Shown piece after piece: positions 41,835-50,636 of a stretch of 64,000 nucleotides of DNA. Where the stretch lies: the NCBI GenBank assembly GCA_964451925.1, contig CAYVKA010000001.1, forward strand, positions 1 through 64,000. The letters are read 5' to 3'. Made by a program: the position numbers and the translations under genes. Numbering within the stretch: the first letter of the stretch is position 1; each line of letters begins with the position of its first letter. The notes beneath the pieces were generated by a model. The model worked only from the letters and a program-made list of their open reading frames with translations, searched no databases and was not told where the DNA came from. The DNA is from Nevskia sp964451925. GTDB taxonomy: Bacteria > Pseudomonadota > Gammaproteobacteria > Nevskiales > Nevskiaceae.

Positions 41835-42587
41835 TTAAATCATATACATGCCGCCGTTCACGTGCAGCGTCTCGCCGGTGATGTAGCCGGCCTCGGCGGA
41901 GGCCAGGTAGGCCACCGCGGCGGCGATATCGTCAGGCGAGCCGAGGCGGCGTACCGCCATCTGCTGCAGCAGCGCCGCGCGCGTATCCTCCTTCAGATCC
42001 TTGGTCATGTCGGTTTCGACAAAGCCCGGGGCGACCACGTTCACGGTGATGTTGCGCGAGCCGATCTCGCGCGCCAGCGACTTGGAGAAGCCGATCAGCC
42101 CGGCCTTGGCCGCGGCGTAATTGGCCTGCCCGGCATTGCCCATGGTGCCGACCACCGAGCCGACGCTGATGATGCGGCCGTGGCGCTGCTTCATCATCCC
42201 CGGCACCACCGCCTTGGACAGGCGGAACACGGCGCTGAGGTCGGTTTCCAGCACCTGGGTCCAGTCCTCGTCCTTCATGCGCAGCAACAAGGTGTCACGC
42301 GTCACGCCGGCATTGTTCACCAGAATCGTGACGGGGCCGATGGTCTTGCCGATTTCGGCCAGCACCGCCTCGATCGACGCCGCATCGCGCACATCCAGCA
42401 CCCGGCCCGCACCGTTCCAGGGCTGCAACGCCGCGCCGATGGCTTCGGCGCCGGCGGCGCTGGTGGCGGTGCCGATGACGCGCGCGCCGTCACGCGCCAG
42501 GCGCATCGCGATGGCGCGGCCGATGCCGCGGCTGGCGCCGGTGACCAGCGCCACCGCGTTGTCGCCAAAACGTCCGCTTGTGCTCAT
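41835..42587 (-). CDS. fabG: 3-oxoacyl-ACP reductase FabG
   Basis: FabG is the NADPH-dependent reductase of the fatty acid cycle. The 250-residue short-chain dehydrogenase has the nucleotide motif VTGASRGIGRAIAMRLARDG, NNAG in TILVNNAGVTRDTLLLRMKD, and the Ser-Tyr-Lys triad in ISVGSVVGTMGNAGQANYAA, then AKAG. The C-terminus is ITGETLHVNGGMYMI. Its ATG overlaps the fabD TGA. Confidence 0.97.
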   Translation of the reverse strand: MSTSGRFGDNAVALVTGASRGIGRAIAMRLARDGARVIGTATSAAGAEAIGAALQPWNGAGRVLDVRDAASIEAVLAEIGKTIGPVTILVNNAGVTRDTLLLRMKDEDWTQVLETDLSAVFRLSKAVVPGMMKQRHGRIISVGSVVGTMGNAGQANYAAAKAGLIGFSKSLAREIGSRNITVNVVAPGFVETDMTKDLKEDTRAALLQQMAVRRLGSPDDIAAAVAYLASAEAGYITGETLHVNGGMYMI

Positions 42588-43528
42588 GCCTGTTGCTCCG
42601 TTGCGAGGCTGGCGCGCGCCTTGGCGATGCCTTCCGGCTCTTCCAGAGCAATGAACGTGCCCGCGCTCAGAATGCGCTTGTTGAGATTGGTCAGGACCTT
42701 GCCGGGCCCGCATTCGAAAAACGCGCCGATGCCGGACTGCGCCATGGCGCCGACGCTCTGTGACCAGCGCACCGGGTGGTGCAACTGCCCGATCAGCGCG
42801 TCCCGGATTGCATCCGGCTCGGTGCGGGACTGGCCGTCGATATTGTGCAGCACCGGCAGCGCCGGGCGCCGCACTTCGACCTGCAGCAGGCGCTGCCCCA
42901 ACTGGGCCGCGGCGCCACGCATCAGCGAGCAATGCGAAGGCACCGACATCTGCAGCGGCACCACCTTGCGCACGCCCAGGTCCTTGGCGTTGGCCAGCAA
43001 CCAGTCCAGGCCGGCCTTGCTGCCCGCCACCACCACCTGCCCCGGCGCGTTGAAATTGGCCGGTTCCAGCGCGCCGGGGCCGGGGAAGCCGGCGCAGATC
43101 TTCTCCACCGCGGCATCGTCCAGGCCGATGATCGCCGCCATCGCGCCCTCGCCCGCCGGCACCGCGTTCTGCATCAGTTCGCCGCGCAACTCGACCAGCT
43201 TCAGCGCGTCGCCGAAGTCCAGGCTGCCGGCCGCCACCAGCGCCGCGTACTCACCCAGGCTGTGTCCGGCCAGGGCCGCCGGCGGCGTGCCGGCGGCGTG
43301 CCACACGCGCCATACCGCCACGCCGGCGGCCAGCAGCGCCGGCTGCGTGCGCTGGGTGCGGTTCAGCTCCTCTTCCGGCCCCTGGCGCACCAGCTTCAGC
43401 ACGTCCCAGCCCAGCACGGCCGAAGCCTCGCTGAAGGTTTCGTCCACCCGCGCATCGGCCGCGGCCAGGGTGGCCAGCATGCCGACCGACTGCGAACCCT
43501 GACCCGGAAACAACAACGCATGCTTCAT
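42584..43528 (-). CDS. fabD: Malonyl-CoA:ACP transacylase FabD
   Basis: FabD loads malonate onto ACP. The 314-residue product starts MKHALLFPGQGSQSVGMLAT. It has the nucleophile elbow GHSLGEYAALVAAGSLDFGD, the Arg motif (RGELMQNAVPAGEGAMAAII) and the His in VPLQMSVPSHCSLMRGAA. AGGTGTTGCTGC lies before the ATG. plsX and fabH, its usual upstream neighbours, are absent, and a rhombosortase gene lies there instead. Confidence 0.97.
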   Translation of the reverse strand: MKHALLFPGQGSQSVGMLATLAAADARVDETFSEASAVLGWDVLKLVRQGPEEELNRTQRTQPALLAAGVAVWRVWHAAGTPPAALAGHSLGEYAALVAAGSLDFGDALKLVELRGELMQNAVPAGEGAMAAIIGLDDAAVEKICAGFPGPGALEPANFNAPGQVVVAGSKAGLDWLLANAKDLGVRKVVPLQMSVPSHCSLMRGAAAQLGQRLLQVEVRRPALPVLHNIDGQSRTEPDAIRDALIGQLHHPVRWSQSVGAMAQSGIGAFFECGPGKVLTNLNKRILSAGTFIALEEPEGIAKARASLATEQQA

Positions 43529-43595
43529 GCAGCAACACCTCCCCGAAAAAACAGCATCCTATAGACACAACCCCGCCATCCGCAGCCGTACTGCT

Positions 43596-44210
43596 TTAGC
43601 CGGGCGCGCGCTTCAGGCCAGCCTGCACCCTGCTCCAGGCATAACCGCCCAGCGCATACAGCAAGGCGCAGCAAATTCCGTACAGATGCGATACCGCCAC
43701 CACCGAGCCGCCGATCAGCTCGGTTTCCGAGGCCGGCGCGCCCTTCACCAGTTCCCAGGTGATGCGCGCCGCGAGGAACACCAGGCAGGCAATGGCGATT
43801 TCGTCGCGGTGCAAGGCCTGCCGCCCGAGGCCCAGCGCAAACAGCCCGTACACCAGCCCGGACAGGCCGACGTAGGTCTGCACCTCAGGCGCCAGCCAAT
43901 ACAGGCACAGGCTCATGCCGCTGCCGATCAGCACCACCCGGCGCAGCCACTCTAGCGGCGACAGGCGCTCCGGGCACAGCAACACCAGCAGCGCCAGGCT
44001 CAGCACGTTGAACAGCAGGTGCCAGTACCCCAGGTGCACCAGATTCCCGGTGAACAGGCGCCACCACTGCCCCGCCGCGACGGCGGCGCGATCATAACGC
44101 AGGATTTGTGACAAATGCGGCCCGGCCAGCGTCAGCAGCAGGCACAGCAGGCTCAGGACCGCAGGCGGGCCCCACGCGCGCGGGGAACTCGGGGATGTCT
44201 CTGCTATCAT
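43596..44210 (-). CDS. rrtA: Rhombosortase (rhomboid-type intramembrane protease)
   Basis: Rhombosortases are rhomboid proteases that process proteins with a C-terminal GlyGly-CTERM anchor, many of them type II secretion substrates. The product of about 204 residues has six predicted membrane segments, an early GQWWRLFTGNLVHLGYWHLL (typical WRLFTxxxxHxxxxHL), then FNVLSL. The catalytic Ser is in YVGLSGLVYGLFALGLG and the catalytic His in AVSHLYGICCALLYAL. I start at the ATG at 44210; a GTG six bases upstream is possible. It lies upstream of fabD and diverges from the type II secretion gene gspG, a link that fits the known substrate class. No GlyGly-CTERM protein is seen in this window. Confidence 0.82.
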   Translation of the reverse strand: MIAETSPSSPRAWGPPAVLSLLCLLLTLAGPHLSQILRYDRAAVAAGQWWRLFTGNLVHLGYWHLLFNVLSLALLVLLCPERLSPLEWLRRVVLIGSGMSLCLYWLAPEVQTYVGLSGLVYGLFALGLGRQALHRDEIAIACLVFLAARITWELVKGAPASETELIGGSVVAVSHLYGICCALLYALGGYAWSRVQAGLKRAPG

Positions 44211-44248
44211 AAGCACAGGTTATCGCGGGTATTTTTCATTACAAAATC

Positions 44249-44695
44249 ATGAACAAATCCAATCTGCACCGCCACGCTGCAGGCTTCACCCTGATCGAAA
44301 TCATGGTCGTGGTGGTGATTCTCGGCATTCTCGCCGCGATTGTCGTGCCAAAGGTTATGGACGCGCCGGACAAGGCGCGCATCACCAAGGCCAAGCAGGA
44401 CATCGCCGCCATCCAGTCGGCGCTGAACCTGTACAAGCTGGACAACTACGTCTACCCCAGCACGCAGCAGGGCCTGGAAGCGCTGGTGGCGCCGCCGCAG
44501 GGCGAACCGGCGGCGCGCAACTGGAAGCCGGGCGGCTACATTGACCGGCTGCCGCAGGATCCCTGGCAGCACCCCTATCAGTACCTCAACCCCGGCCTGC
44601 ACGGCGAGATCGACATCTTCAGCCTGGGGGCCGACAACGCCCCCGGCGGCGATGGCGTCAACGCCGACATCGGCAACTGGAACCTGGGTGGGTGA
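44249..44695 (+). CDS. gspG: Type II secretion major pseudopilin GspG
   Basis: GspG is the main subunit of the periplasmic pseudopilus. The 148-residue product has the prepilin site AAG/FTLIEIMVVVVILGILAA, with Glu at +5, a long N-terminal helix, and the family-specific segment KAKQDIAAIQSALNLYKLDN-YVYPSTQQGLEALV. It then has DRLPQDPWQHPYQYLNPG and the calcium-site-like C-terminus SLGADNAPGGDGVNADIGNW. It is the first gene of the gspGHIJKLMN run and diverges from rrtA. Confidence 0.97.
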   Translation: MNKSNLHRHAAGFTLIEIMVVVVILGILAAIVVPKVMDAPDKARITKAKQDIAAIQSALNLYKLDNYVYPSTQQGLEALVAPPQGEPAARNWKPGGYIDRLPQDPWQHPYQYLNPGLHGEIDIFSLGADNAPGGDGVNADIGNWNLGG

Positions 44696-44854
44696 ACAGC
44701 GCCGCTGCGCGAGCGCAGCTCGCGGGCGCCGCCAACACCAGGACCGGGATGGACGGGCCAGTCTGCCGCAGAACGCGCGCCGTCCTGCCAGGGATGGCGG
44801 CGACAGCATCGGCGCGTACCCGGGCCCGTACCCGGCGCCTTGAGAGCCTGAGCC

Positions 44855-45400
44855 GTGCGGCAACATCCTGACCGACGCCAGGCAGCGGGCTTCACCCTGC
44901 TCGAAATCCTCGTCGTCATCTTCATCATCGGCGTGCTCGCCACCTTTGTCAGCCTGAAGATCGGCAGCCGCGCCCTGGACGACCGCCTGCAAACCGAATC
45001 CGAACGCTTCGAGCAGCTGGTGAAGCTGGCGCAGGAGGAGTCGCAGGTCAAAGGCGTGCCGATCGGCTTGCGCTTCACCACCGGCGGCTATCAGTTCCTG
45101 GCGCTCAACGACAAGGGCCAGTGGCAGGACTATGGCCAGGGCGCGTTGCGCGCCCGGCCGCTGACGGCGCCGTTCTACGCCGAGCTGCACGTCGAGGGCC
45201 GCATGGTGGCGCCGGCGCAGGACGGCCAGCCGGGCCCCGGCCCGGATCAGCAGAAGGTGCAGCCTCAGATCGTGCTGCTGCCGGGCGGCGAATGCACCGC
45301 TTTCGCCGTCGACGTGAAGGCGCAGAACTACGCCTCCTATTTCCATATCGAATCCGACGCCCTCGGCCGCATGCTGCACGAGCGGCGGTCCCTGCAATGA
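44855..45400 (+). CDS. gspH: Type II secretion minor pseudopilin GspH
   Basis: GspH is a minor pseudopilin. The 181-residue product starts with GTG and has the site QAAG/FTLLEILVVIFIIGVLA, with Glu at +5. The globular domain includes RLQTESERFEQLVKLAQEES-QVKGVPIGLRF and YQFLALNDKGQWQDYGQGAL. It follows gspG after 159 bp without a gene. Its stop overlaps gspI. Confidence 0.93.
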   Translation: MRQHPDRRQAAGFTLLEILVVIFIIGVLATFVSLKIGSRALDDRLQTESERFEQLVKLAQEESQVKGVPIGLRFTTGGYQFLALNDKGQWQDYGQGALRARPLTAPFYAELHVEGRMVAPAQDGQPGPGPDQQKVQPQIVLLPGGECTAFAVDVKAQNYASYFHIESDALGRMLHERRSLQ

Positions 45401-45813
45401 AAGCCGCTCATTCGCGGGCCCCGGCCGGCCGGCCGGCACAACGCGGCTTCACCCTGCTCGAGGTGCTGGTCGCGGTTACCGTGCTGGCCCTGGCCCTGAC
45501 CGCGATCATTTCCGGCGGCTCCAGCTATGCCCGTGCGGCCAGCGGCATGCGCGACAAGACACTGGCCCTGTGGGTGGCGCGCAACCGCATGGCCGAGATC
45601 GAACTGCTGCCGGTGTGGCCGCAGATCGGCACCAGCAGCGACGACGTGCAGATGGGCAACGACACCTGGACCTGGCGCGCCGAGGTGGTGAGCACGCAGG
45701 ATCCGACGCTGCGCCGCATCAACATCCGAGTGGAGAAAAAGTCGGACGCGCAAAAATACAGCTACATCGAGCTGACCAGCTTCCTGTCCAGCGCCGGGCG
45801 GCAGCCGCAATGA
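45397..45813 (+). CDS. gspI: Type II secretion minor pseudopilin GspI
   Basis: GspI is the minor pseudopilin that nucleates the tip complex with GspJ and GspK. The 138-residue product has AQRG/FTLLEVLVAVTVLALAL and the GspI core ASGMRDKTLALWVARNRMAE, then IELLPVWPQ, and TWTWRAEVVSTQDPTLRRIN. Both ends overlap neighbours by ATGA. Confidence 0.95.
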   Translation: MKAAHSRAPAGRPAQRGFTLLEVLVAVTVLALALTAIISGGSSYARAASGMRDKTLALWVARNRMAEIELLPVWPQIGTSSDDVQMGNDTWTWRAEVVSTQDPTLRRINIRVEKKSDAQKYSYIELTSFLSSAGRQPQ

Positions 45814-46544
45814 GACCCCCGGCCCGTATTTCGCGGCGCCGCCCGGCCGGCGCCGGCTTCACGCTACTGGAACTGCTGGTGGTGATCCTGATCTTCGGCA
45901 TCTTCGCCGTGATGGCCTACGGCGGCCTCAACAACGTGCTGAGCACGCGCCGCCGTATCGAGCAATCGCTGGCCCGCACCGCCGAATACCAGAAGGCTTA
46001 TATCCGCCTGCGCGACGATTTCGTCAATGGCTCGCTGCGCACCGTGCGCGACGGCGACGGCGTGCTGCAGCCGGCCTTCATCTACGACAGCTACAACAAG
46101 CGCCTGGAATTCACCCGCGGCGGCTGGAGCAACCCGGCGCTGCTGCCGCGCGCCACGCTGGAGCGGGTCAGCTATTTCCTTGACGACAGCCGCTCGGACA
46201 ATTTCAGGCTGGTGCGGCGCAGCTGGCGGGTGCTCGATCGAGCCCAGCAGAGCGAGCCGGTGGACCTGAGCCTGCTCGAGCAGGTCGAGCAGGTGCAATG
46301 GCGTTTCCTCGACAAGAACAGCACCTGGCAGGCGCAGTGGCCGCCCAGCGGCACGACCTTCAGCGGAAACGGCAATGGCAGCAATGCCGCGGCCATCCTG
46401 CCGCCGCAGGCGGCGGAACTGACGCTGCGCACCCGCGACTGGGGCGACATCCGCCTGCTGTTCCGCTTCGGACCGGACGGCCTGAGCAGCAGCGGCAACG
46501 TCGGCGGGTCCAGCAGTAGCAGCAGCAGCGGAGGGGGGCAATGA
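45810..46544 (+). CDS. gspJ: Type II secretion minor pseudopilin GspJ
   Basis: GspJ is a tip-complex minor pseudopilin. The 244-residue product has GAG/FTLLELLVVILIFGIFAV and the GspJ core RRRIEQSLARTAEYQKAYIR, then LRDDFVNGSLRTVRDG and EFTRGGWSNPALLPRATLER. The last 21 residues are a Ser/Gly-rich low-complexity tail (SSSGNVGGSSSSSSSGGGQ) unlike the rest. It overlaps gspI and gspK by ATGA. Confidence 0.95.
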   Translation: MRPPARISRRRPAGAGFTLLELLVVILIFGIFAVMAYGGLNNVLSTRRRIEQSLARTAEYQKAYIRLRDDFVNGSLRTVRDGDGVLQPAFIYDSYNKRLEFTRGGWSNPALLPRATLERVSYFLDDSRSDNFRLVRRSWRVLDRAQQSEPVDLSLLEQVEQVQWRFLDKNSTWQAQWPPSGTTFSGNGNGSNAAAILPPQAAELTLRTRDWGDIRLLFRFGPDGLSSSGNVGGSSSSSSSGGGQ

Positions 46545-47572
46545 GAAGGCAGCGCGGCATCGCCCTGATCACCGCCATCTTCGTCGTCGCGCTGGCCAGC
46601 ATCGCGGCGGTGGCGATGTTCGAAGGGGCCAATGTCTCGACCCATCGCAGCGCCAACCTGGTGCAGTCGGAAGCCGAGCTGTGGTACGCCAATGGCATCG
46701 AATCCTGGGTCAAGGGCGTGTTGATCCGCGATTACAAGCTGAACGGCGGCCAGACCGTGGGGCTCAACGGGCTGTGGGCGCAGCCGGTCGACTTCCTGCC
46801 GATCGACGGCGGCGGCATCCGCGGCCGCATGGTCGACCTGCAAGGGCGCTTCAACCTCAACAACCTGGGCGTAGGCCCTGCGCCCAATCCGAACAGCGCG
46901 GCGGCCACCGGCTCCATGCTCTACATCCAGCAGTTCGACCGCCTGCTCGACAACCTGCCCAATTTCGACGCCTCCAAGTACCACGGCCTGGGCTACGCCA
47001 TCCGCGACTGGATCGACGCCGACGACCAGCGCTCCGGCACCGAGGGTGCCGAGGATCAGGACTACCTGTCGCAGGACCCGCCTTACCGCGCCGCCAACCA
47101 GCCGATGCGCAGCATCAGCGAACTGATGCTGGTGCGCGGCATGACCAAGGAACTGTACGCCGCGCTGCAACCCTATGTCGCCGTGCTGCCAGTCGGCATT
47201 TCAAGCGGCACGCCGACCTCGCCCGCCAGCACCGGAACCGCGACTTCAATCAACATCAATACCGCGCCCGAGCCGGTACTGCTGTCCCTGGCGCCGAACG
47301 TCAACCGCGCCGCGGTGGAGAAGTTCATGGCGGTGCGCAAGACCCAGCCCTTCACCAGCAACAACGCCGCCACCACCGGCGAATACGCCTTCATCCCGCC
47401 GGCCAACGGCGGCGCCAGCGCCAGCCAGGTCACCATGGGCGTGAACAGCAGCTATTTCGAGCTGCAGGCCGAGGTTTCCATTGGCAGCGGTCGACTCGCG
47501 TTGTACAGTGTCATGTACCGGCCGGGCAATAGCGCACCCGTTGTACTGGCCCACAGCACCAATACCGAATAA
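46541..47572 (+). CDS. gspK: Type II secretion minor pseudopilin GspK
   Basis: GspK is the large pseudopilin that caps the tip. The 343-residue product has the shortened prepilin site RQRG/IALITAIFVVALASI without Glu at +5, as is normal for GspK. The large domain has WVKGVLIRDYKLN, RGRMVDLQGRFNLNNL, YAIRDWIDADDQRSGTEGAE, then DQDYLSQDPPYRAANQPM, and SININTAPEPVLLSLAPNVN. It starts in a 4-nt overlap with gspJ. Confidence 0.95.
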   Translation: MRRQRGIALITAIFVVALASIAAVAMFEGANVSTHRSANLVQSEAELWYANGIESWVKGVLIRDYKLNGGQTVGLNGLWAQPVDFLPIDGGGIRGRMVDLQGRFNLNNLGVGPAPNPNSAAATGSMLYIQQFDRLLDNLPNFDASKYHGLGYAIRDWIDADDQRSGTEGAEDQDYLSQDPPYRAANQPMRSISELMLVRGMTKELYAALQPYVAVLPVGISSGTPTSPASTGTATSININTAPEPVLLSLAPNVNRAAVEKFMAVRKTQPFTSNNAATTGEYAFIPPANGGASASQVTMGVNSSYFELQAEVSIGSGRLALYSVMYRPGNSAPVVLAHSTNTE

Positions 47573-47598
47573 ACCGCCGCCCTGCCCGCCGCCTGACC

Positions 47599-48825
47599 GT
47601 GCGCGAAATCCTGTATATCCGCCTGCGCCAGCCCACCGCTGATGCGCCAACACCGTATGCCGTGGTCAGCACCGACGGCCTCGGCGGAGCGCCGGCCAGT
47701 GTGTTCGTGCGCGAGGCGCCGCTGCGCGAAGTGATCGCCCAGGGTGGCGGGCGCAAGATGGTGGTGTTCGTGCCGGGCGCGGACGTGCGGCTAACCCAGG
47801 TCAAGGTGCCGGCACGGCAGCCGGCCAAGGTGCTGCAGGCCGCGCCGTTCGTGCTGGAAGACCAGTTCGCCGAAGATGTCGAGACCCTGCATTTCGCGCT
47901 GGGGCCGCGCCTGCCGGATGGCGCCTTTCCGGTGGCGGTGGCGGCGCTGTCGAGCATGGAGGAATGGCTGGCGCCATTCCGCGAGCGCGGCCTGATGCCC
48001 GATGCGCTGGTGCCGGAAACCCTGGCCCTGCCATGGGACGACGGCGCCCACTGGACGGTGCTGCCGGAGGCGCAGCAGCTGACCGCGCGCACCGGCCCCT
48101 ATAGCGGCTTCAGCTGCGTGCCGCAGGATTTCGAGCTGTTCCTGCAGCTGGCCGAGGGCGGCAAGCCGCATCCGCTGCGCGTGCTGGTGGTGCTGGACCA
48201 GCAGGCCGACTACACCACGCTGCAGCGCCCGCTGGAGCTGCTGCCGGGCTTCCGCCACCCGCTGGAAGCGCTGGTGCGGCACCTGCGCCTGCCGCAGGCC
48301 ATCAACCTGCTGCAGGGCGCCTATTCGCAGCGCGAGAGCCTGGAGCGCTTCTGGCGTCCCTGGCGCTTCGCCGCCGGGCTGCTGGCCGCGGCCTTCCTGC
48401 TCGGCATCGTGGTCAATCTGGTGGAGGCGATCCGCTTCAGGCACGCCGCCGCAGCGCAGCAGAGCGCCAACGAACTGCGCTTCAACCAGCTGTTCCCGGG
48501 CCAGCGAGTGGCCTCGGTGTCGCTGGCCACCCAGGTCGAGCAGCAGGCCCAGCTGCTCAGCCATGGCAGCGGCCTGGGCGGCCCGCTGCCGCTGCTGCAG
48601 CAGGCCGCCGACAGCCTGGTGGCCACGCCCGGGCTGACCCTCAACAACGCCGAGTTCCGCGAGGGCGCGCTGTTCCTGGACCTGAGCGGCAGCGACCTGC
48701 AGGTGCTGGAGAAGCTGCGCGGCTGGTATGCCAGCCACCGCTGCGCCGGCATGGACGTGCAGTCGGCCGATTCCGGCGAAGGCGGCGCCAAGATCCGTCT
48801 CAAGCTGAGCGCGGGCAAGTGCTGA
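47599..48825 (+). CDS. gspL: Type II secretion inner-membrane platform protein GspL
   Basis: GspL links the cytoplasmic ATPase GspE to the pseudopilus platform. The 408-residue product has a cytoplasmic actin-like domain (about 1-245: VREILYIRLRQ, FVPGADVRLTQVKVPARQPA, LEDQFAEDVETLHFALG). A single transmembrane segment is near 258-278, followed by a periplasmic ferredoxin-like domain. The start is GTG. It is coupled to gspM by TGATG. Confidence 0.93.
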   Translation: MREILYIRLRQPTADAPTPYAVVSTDGLGGAPASVFVREAPLREVIAQGGGRKMVVFVPGADVRLTQVKVPARQPAKVLQAAPFVLEDQFAEDVETLHFALGPRLPDGAFPVAVAALSSMEEWLAPFRERGLMPDALVPETLALPWDDGAHWTVLPEAQQLTARTGPYSGFSCVPQDFELFLQLAEGGKPHPLRVLVVLDQQADYTTLQRPLELLPGFRHPLEALVRHLRLPQAINLLQGAYSQRESLERFWRPWRFAAGLLAAAFLLGIVVNLVEAIRFRHAAAAQQSANELRFNQLFPGQRVASVSLATQVEQQAQLLSHGSGLGGPLPLLQQAADSLVATPGLTLNNAEFREGALFLDLSGSDLQVLEKLRGWYASHRCAGMDVQSADSGEGGAKIRLKLSAGKC

Positions 48826-49376
48826 TGAAATCCCTGCGCGAACAACTCGAACCACAGCTGGCGCAGATCAACCGTCAGCTCGCGCCGCTGCGGGCGCGGT
48901 TTGAGGCGTTGCAGCCGCGCGAGCAGCTGCTGGTGGCCGCGGCCGGCCTGATGCTGGCGCTGTTTATGATCTACCTGGCGTTGTGGCAGCCATTCGCCCT
49001 GGCCCGCGCCCGCCGCGCCGACGAGCTCTCGGCGGCGCGCGCGCTGGCGGCGCGCATCGAGCAGATCGGCGCCCAGGCGCAAGCCGGCCGGCCGGCCGGC
49101 GGCGCGCCGGTGGTGGGCAACGACGTGTCGCTGCTGGCGGCGGTCGACCAGGCGAGCAAGGACGGCGTTCTCGGCAAGCCGCTGTCGCGCATCAATCCGG
49201 ACGGCGACAAACAGGTGCGCGTATGGGTCGACGACGTGCCGTTCGACGCGCTGCTGCGCTGGATCGACGACCTGCAGACACGCTACGCCGTGCACATCGA
49301 CAACGTCGCGGTTGAGCGCCGCCCGGCGCCCGGCGTGGTCAGCGCACGCCTGTCGCTGACCCGCGGCGGTCCCTGA
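48825..49376 (+). CDS. gspM: Type II secretion inner-membrane protein GspM
   Basis: GspM is the platform partner of GspL. The 183-residue product has a short cytoplasmic start, one transmembrane segment (about 38-56: LLVAAAGLMLALFMIYLALW) and a periplasmic ferredoxin-like domain (about 95-180). The ATG overlaps the gspL TGA by one base. Confidence 0.9.
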   Translation: MKSLREQLEPQLAQINRQLAPLRARFEALQPREQLLVAAAGLMLALFMIYLALWQPFALARARRADELSAARALAARIEQIGAQAQAGRPAGGAPVVGNDVSLLAAVDQASKDGVLGKPLSRINPDGDKQVRVWVDDVPFDALLRWIDDLQTRYAVHIDNVAVERRPAPGVVSARLSLTRGGP

Positions 49377-49380
49377 ACCC

Positions 49381-50160
49381 ATGAAAGCACGCACCCTGCT
49401 GCTGATCGGCCTGCTGGCCTTCCTGTGGACGCTGTTGCTCAACGCACCAGCCGCAACGCTGTACGGCTGGTTCGCACCCAAGGCCTCGCCGCTGCAACTG
49501 TGGGGCATGGACGGCAGCCTGGCTCAAGGCCAGGTGCAGACCCTGGGCGTGAACGGCCGCCCGCTGCTGCAGAATCTGCGCTGGACCTTTCAACCCTGGT
49601 GGCTGCCGCTGCTGCGCGCCAGCTTTCATGTCGAGGGCGGCGGCCAGGATCTCAACCTGAAGGGCCGCGTGGCGCTGGTCATCGGCGGCGTCAATATCAG
49701 CGGCGCCCAGGGCGGCGGCAGCGTCAAGGCGCTCGCCGCCACCGCCGGCTTTCCGTTCGTACCGGTGGATGGGCAGGCACGCTTCGACCTGGCCAGCCTG
49801 AAGCTGCGCAAGGGGCTGCCGCAGTCGGTCAACGGCACGGTGGAACTGCACGGCCTGGCCTTCACGCTGGGCAAGGAGCCGATGCCCCTGGGTGATTTCA
49901 AGGCCACCCTGAGCGATCAGCCACCGCCGGCCGGCACCAACGGCAACAACAGCGTCAAGGCGGTGATCGAAACCCTGGCCGGGCCGATCGACGCCAGCGG
50001 CGAGGTGCACCTGCAGGCCGACCGCAGCTACGATTACGACCTGCAGGTCAAGGCCAGGGACAACGCCGATCCCAACCTGCGCAACCTGCTGCAGGGTGGC
50101 GGCCTGGGCCAGCCGGACACGCGCGGCTACTATCACCTGCGCAACCGCGGCAGCTTCTAA
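49381..50160 (+). CDS. gspN: Type II secretion protein GspN
   Basis: GspN is an optional inner-membrane-anchored periplasmic component. The 259-residue product has an N-terminal anchor (about 4-24) and the GspN pattern LYGWFAPKASPLQLWGMDGS, LQNLRWTFQPWWLPLLRASF and DLASLKLRKGLPQSVNGTVE, with a C-terminal LLQGGGLGQPDTRGYYHLRN. It is the last gsp gene here. Confidence 0.88.
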   Translation: MKARTLLLIGLLAFLWTLLLNAPAATLYGWFAPKASPLQLWGMDGSLAQGQVQTLGVNGRPLLQNLRWTFQPWWLPLLRASFHVEGGGQDLNLKGRVALVIGGVNISGAQGGGSVKALAATAGFPFVPVDGQARFDLASLKLRKGLPQSVNGTVELHGLAFTLGKEPMPLGDFKATLSDQPPPAGTNGNNSVKAVIETLAGPIDASGEVHLQADRSYDYDLQVKARDNADPNLRNLLQGGGLGQPDTRGYYHLRNRGSF

Positions 50161-50173
50161 GGCGCCCCGGCGC

Positions 50174-50629
50174 ATGAGCTGGAACTCGCACATCACCGTC
50201 GCCTGCGTGGTCGAACAGGAGGGCCGCTTCCTGCTGGTCGAGGAGCGCGCCGGCGAACCCGGCGAACCCCTGCTGCTGAACCAGCCGGCCGGGCATTGGG
50301 AAGAAGGCGAAACCCTGCAGGCGGCCGCACTGCGCGAAACCCTGGAGGAAAGCGCCTGGGAGGTGGAACTCACCGCCGTGCTGGGCCTGTATGCCTACAA
50401 ACCGGCGCATCTGGAGTACGGCTTCCTGCGCGTGGCCTTCGCCGCCCGGCCGCTGCGCCACCATGCGCAGCGGCCTCTGGACCAGGGCATCGAGCGCGCG
50501 CTGTGGCTGAGCTACACCGAACTGGCGGCAAGCGCCGCGCGCCATCGCAGCCCGATGGTGCTGCACGCCGTGGATGACTATCGCGCCGGCCGTCGCTATC
50601 CGCTGGAACTGCTCAGCCATCTGCGATAA
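50174..50629 (+). CDS. nudJ: Nudix phosphatase NudJ
   Basis: E. coli NudJ releases phosphate from nucleoside triphosphates, thiamine pyrophosphate and HMP-PP. The 151-residue product starts MSWNSHITVACVVEQEGRFL. It carries the Nudix box GHWEEGETLQAAALRETLEE, then SAW, which matches Gx5Ex7REUXEE with Ser/Ala in place of the usual Gly after EE. The C-terminus GIERALWLSYTEL and RSPMVLHAVDDYRAGRRYPL are NudJ-like. It precedes mnmA, as in E. coli, with a small membrane protein gene between them. Confidence 0.9.
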   Translation: MSWNSHITVACVVEQEGRFLLVEERAGEPGEPLLLNQPAGHWEEGETLQAAALRETLEESAWEVELTAVLGLYAYKPAHLEYGFLRVAFAARPLRHHAQRPLDQGIERALWLSYTELAASAARHRSPMVLHAVDDYRAGRRYPLELLSHLR

Positions 50630-50636
50630 TCGCGCG

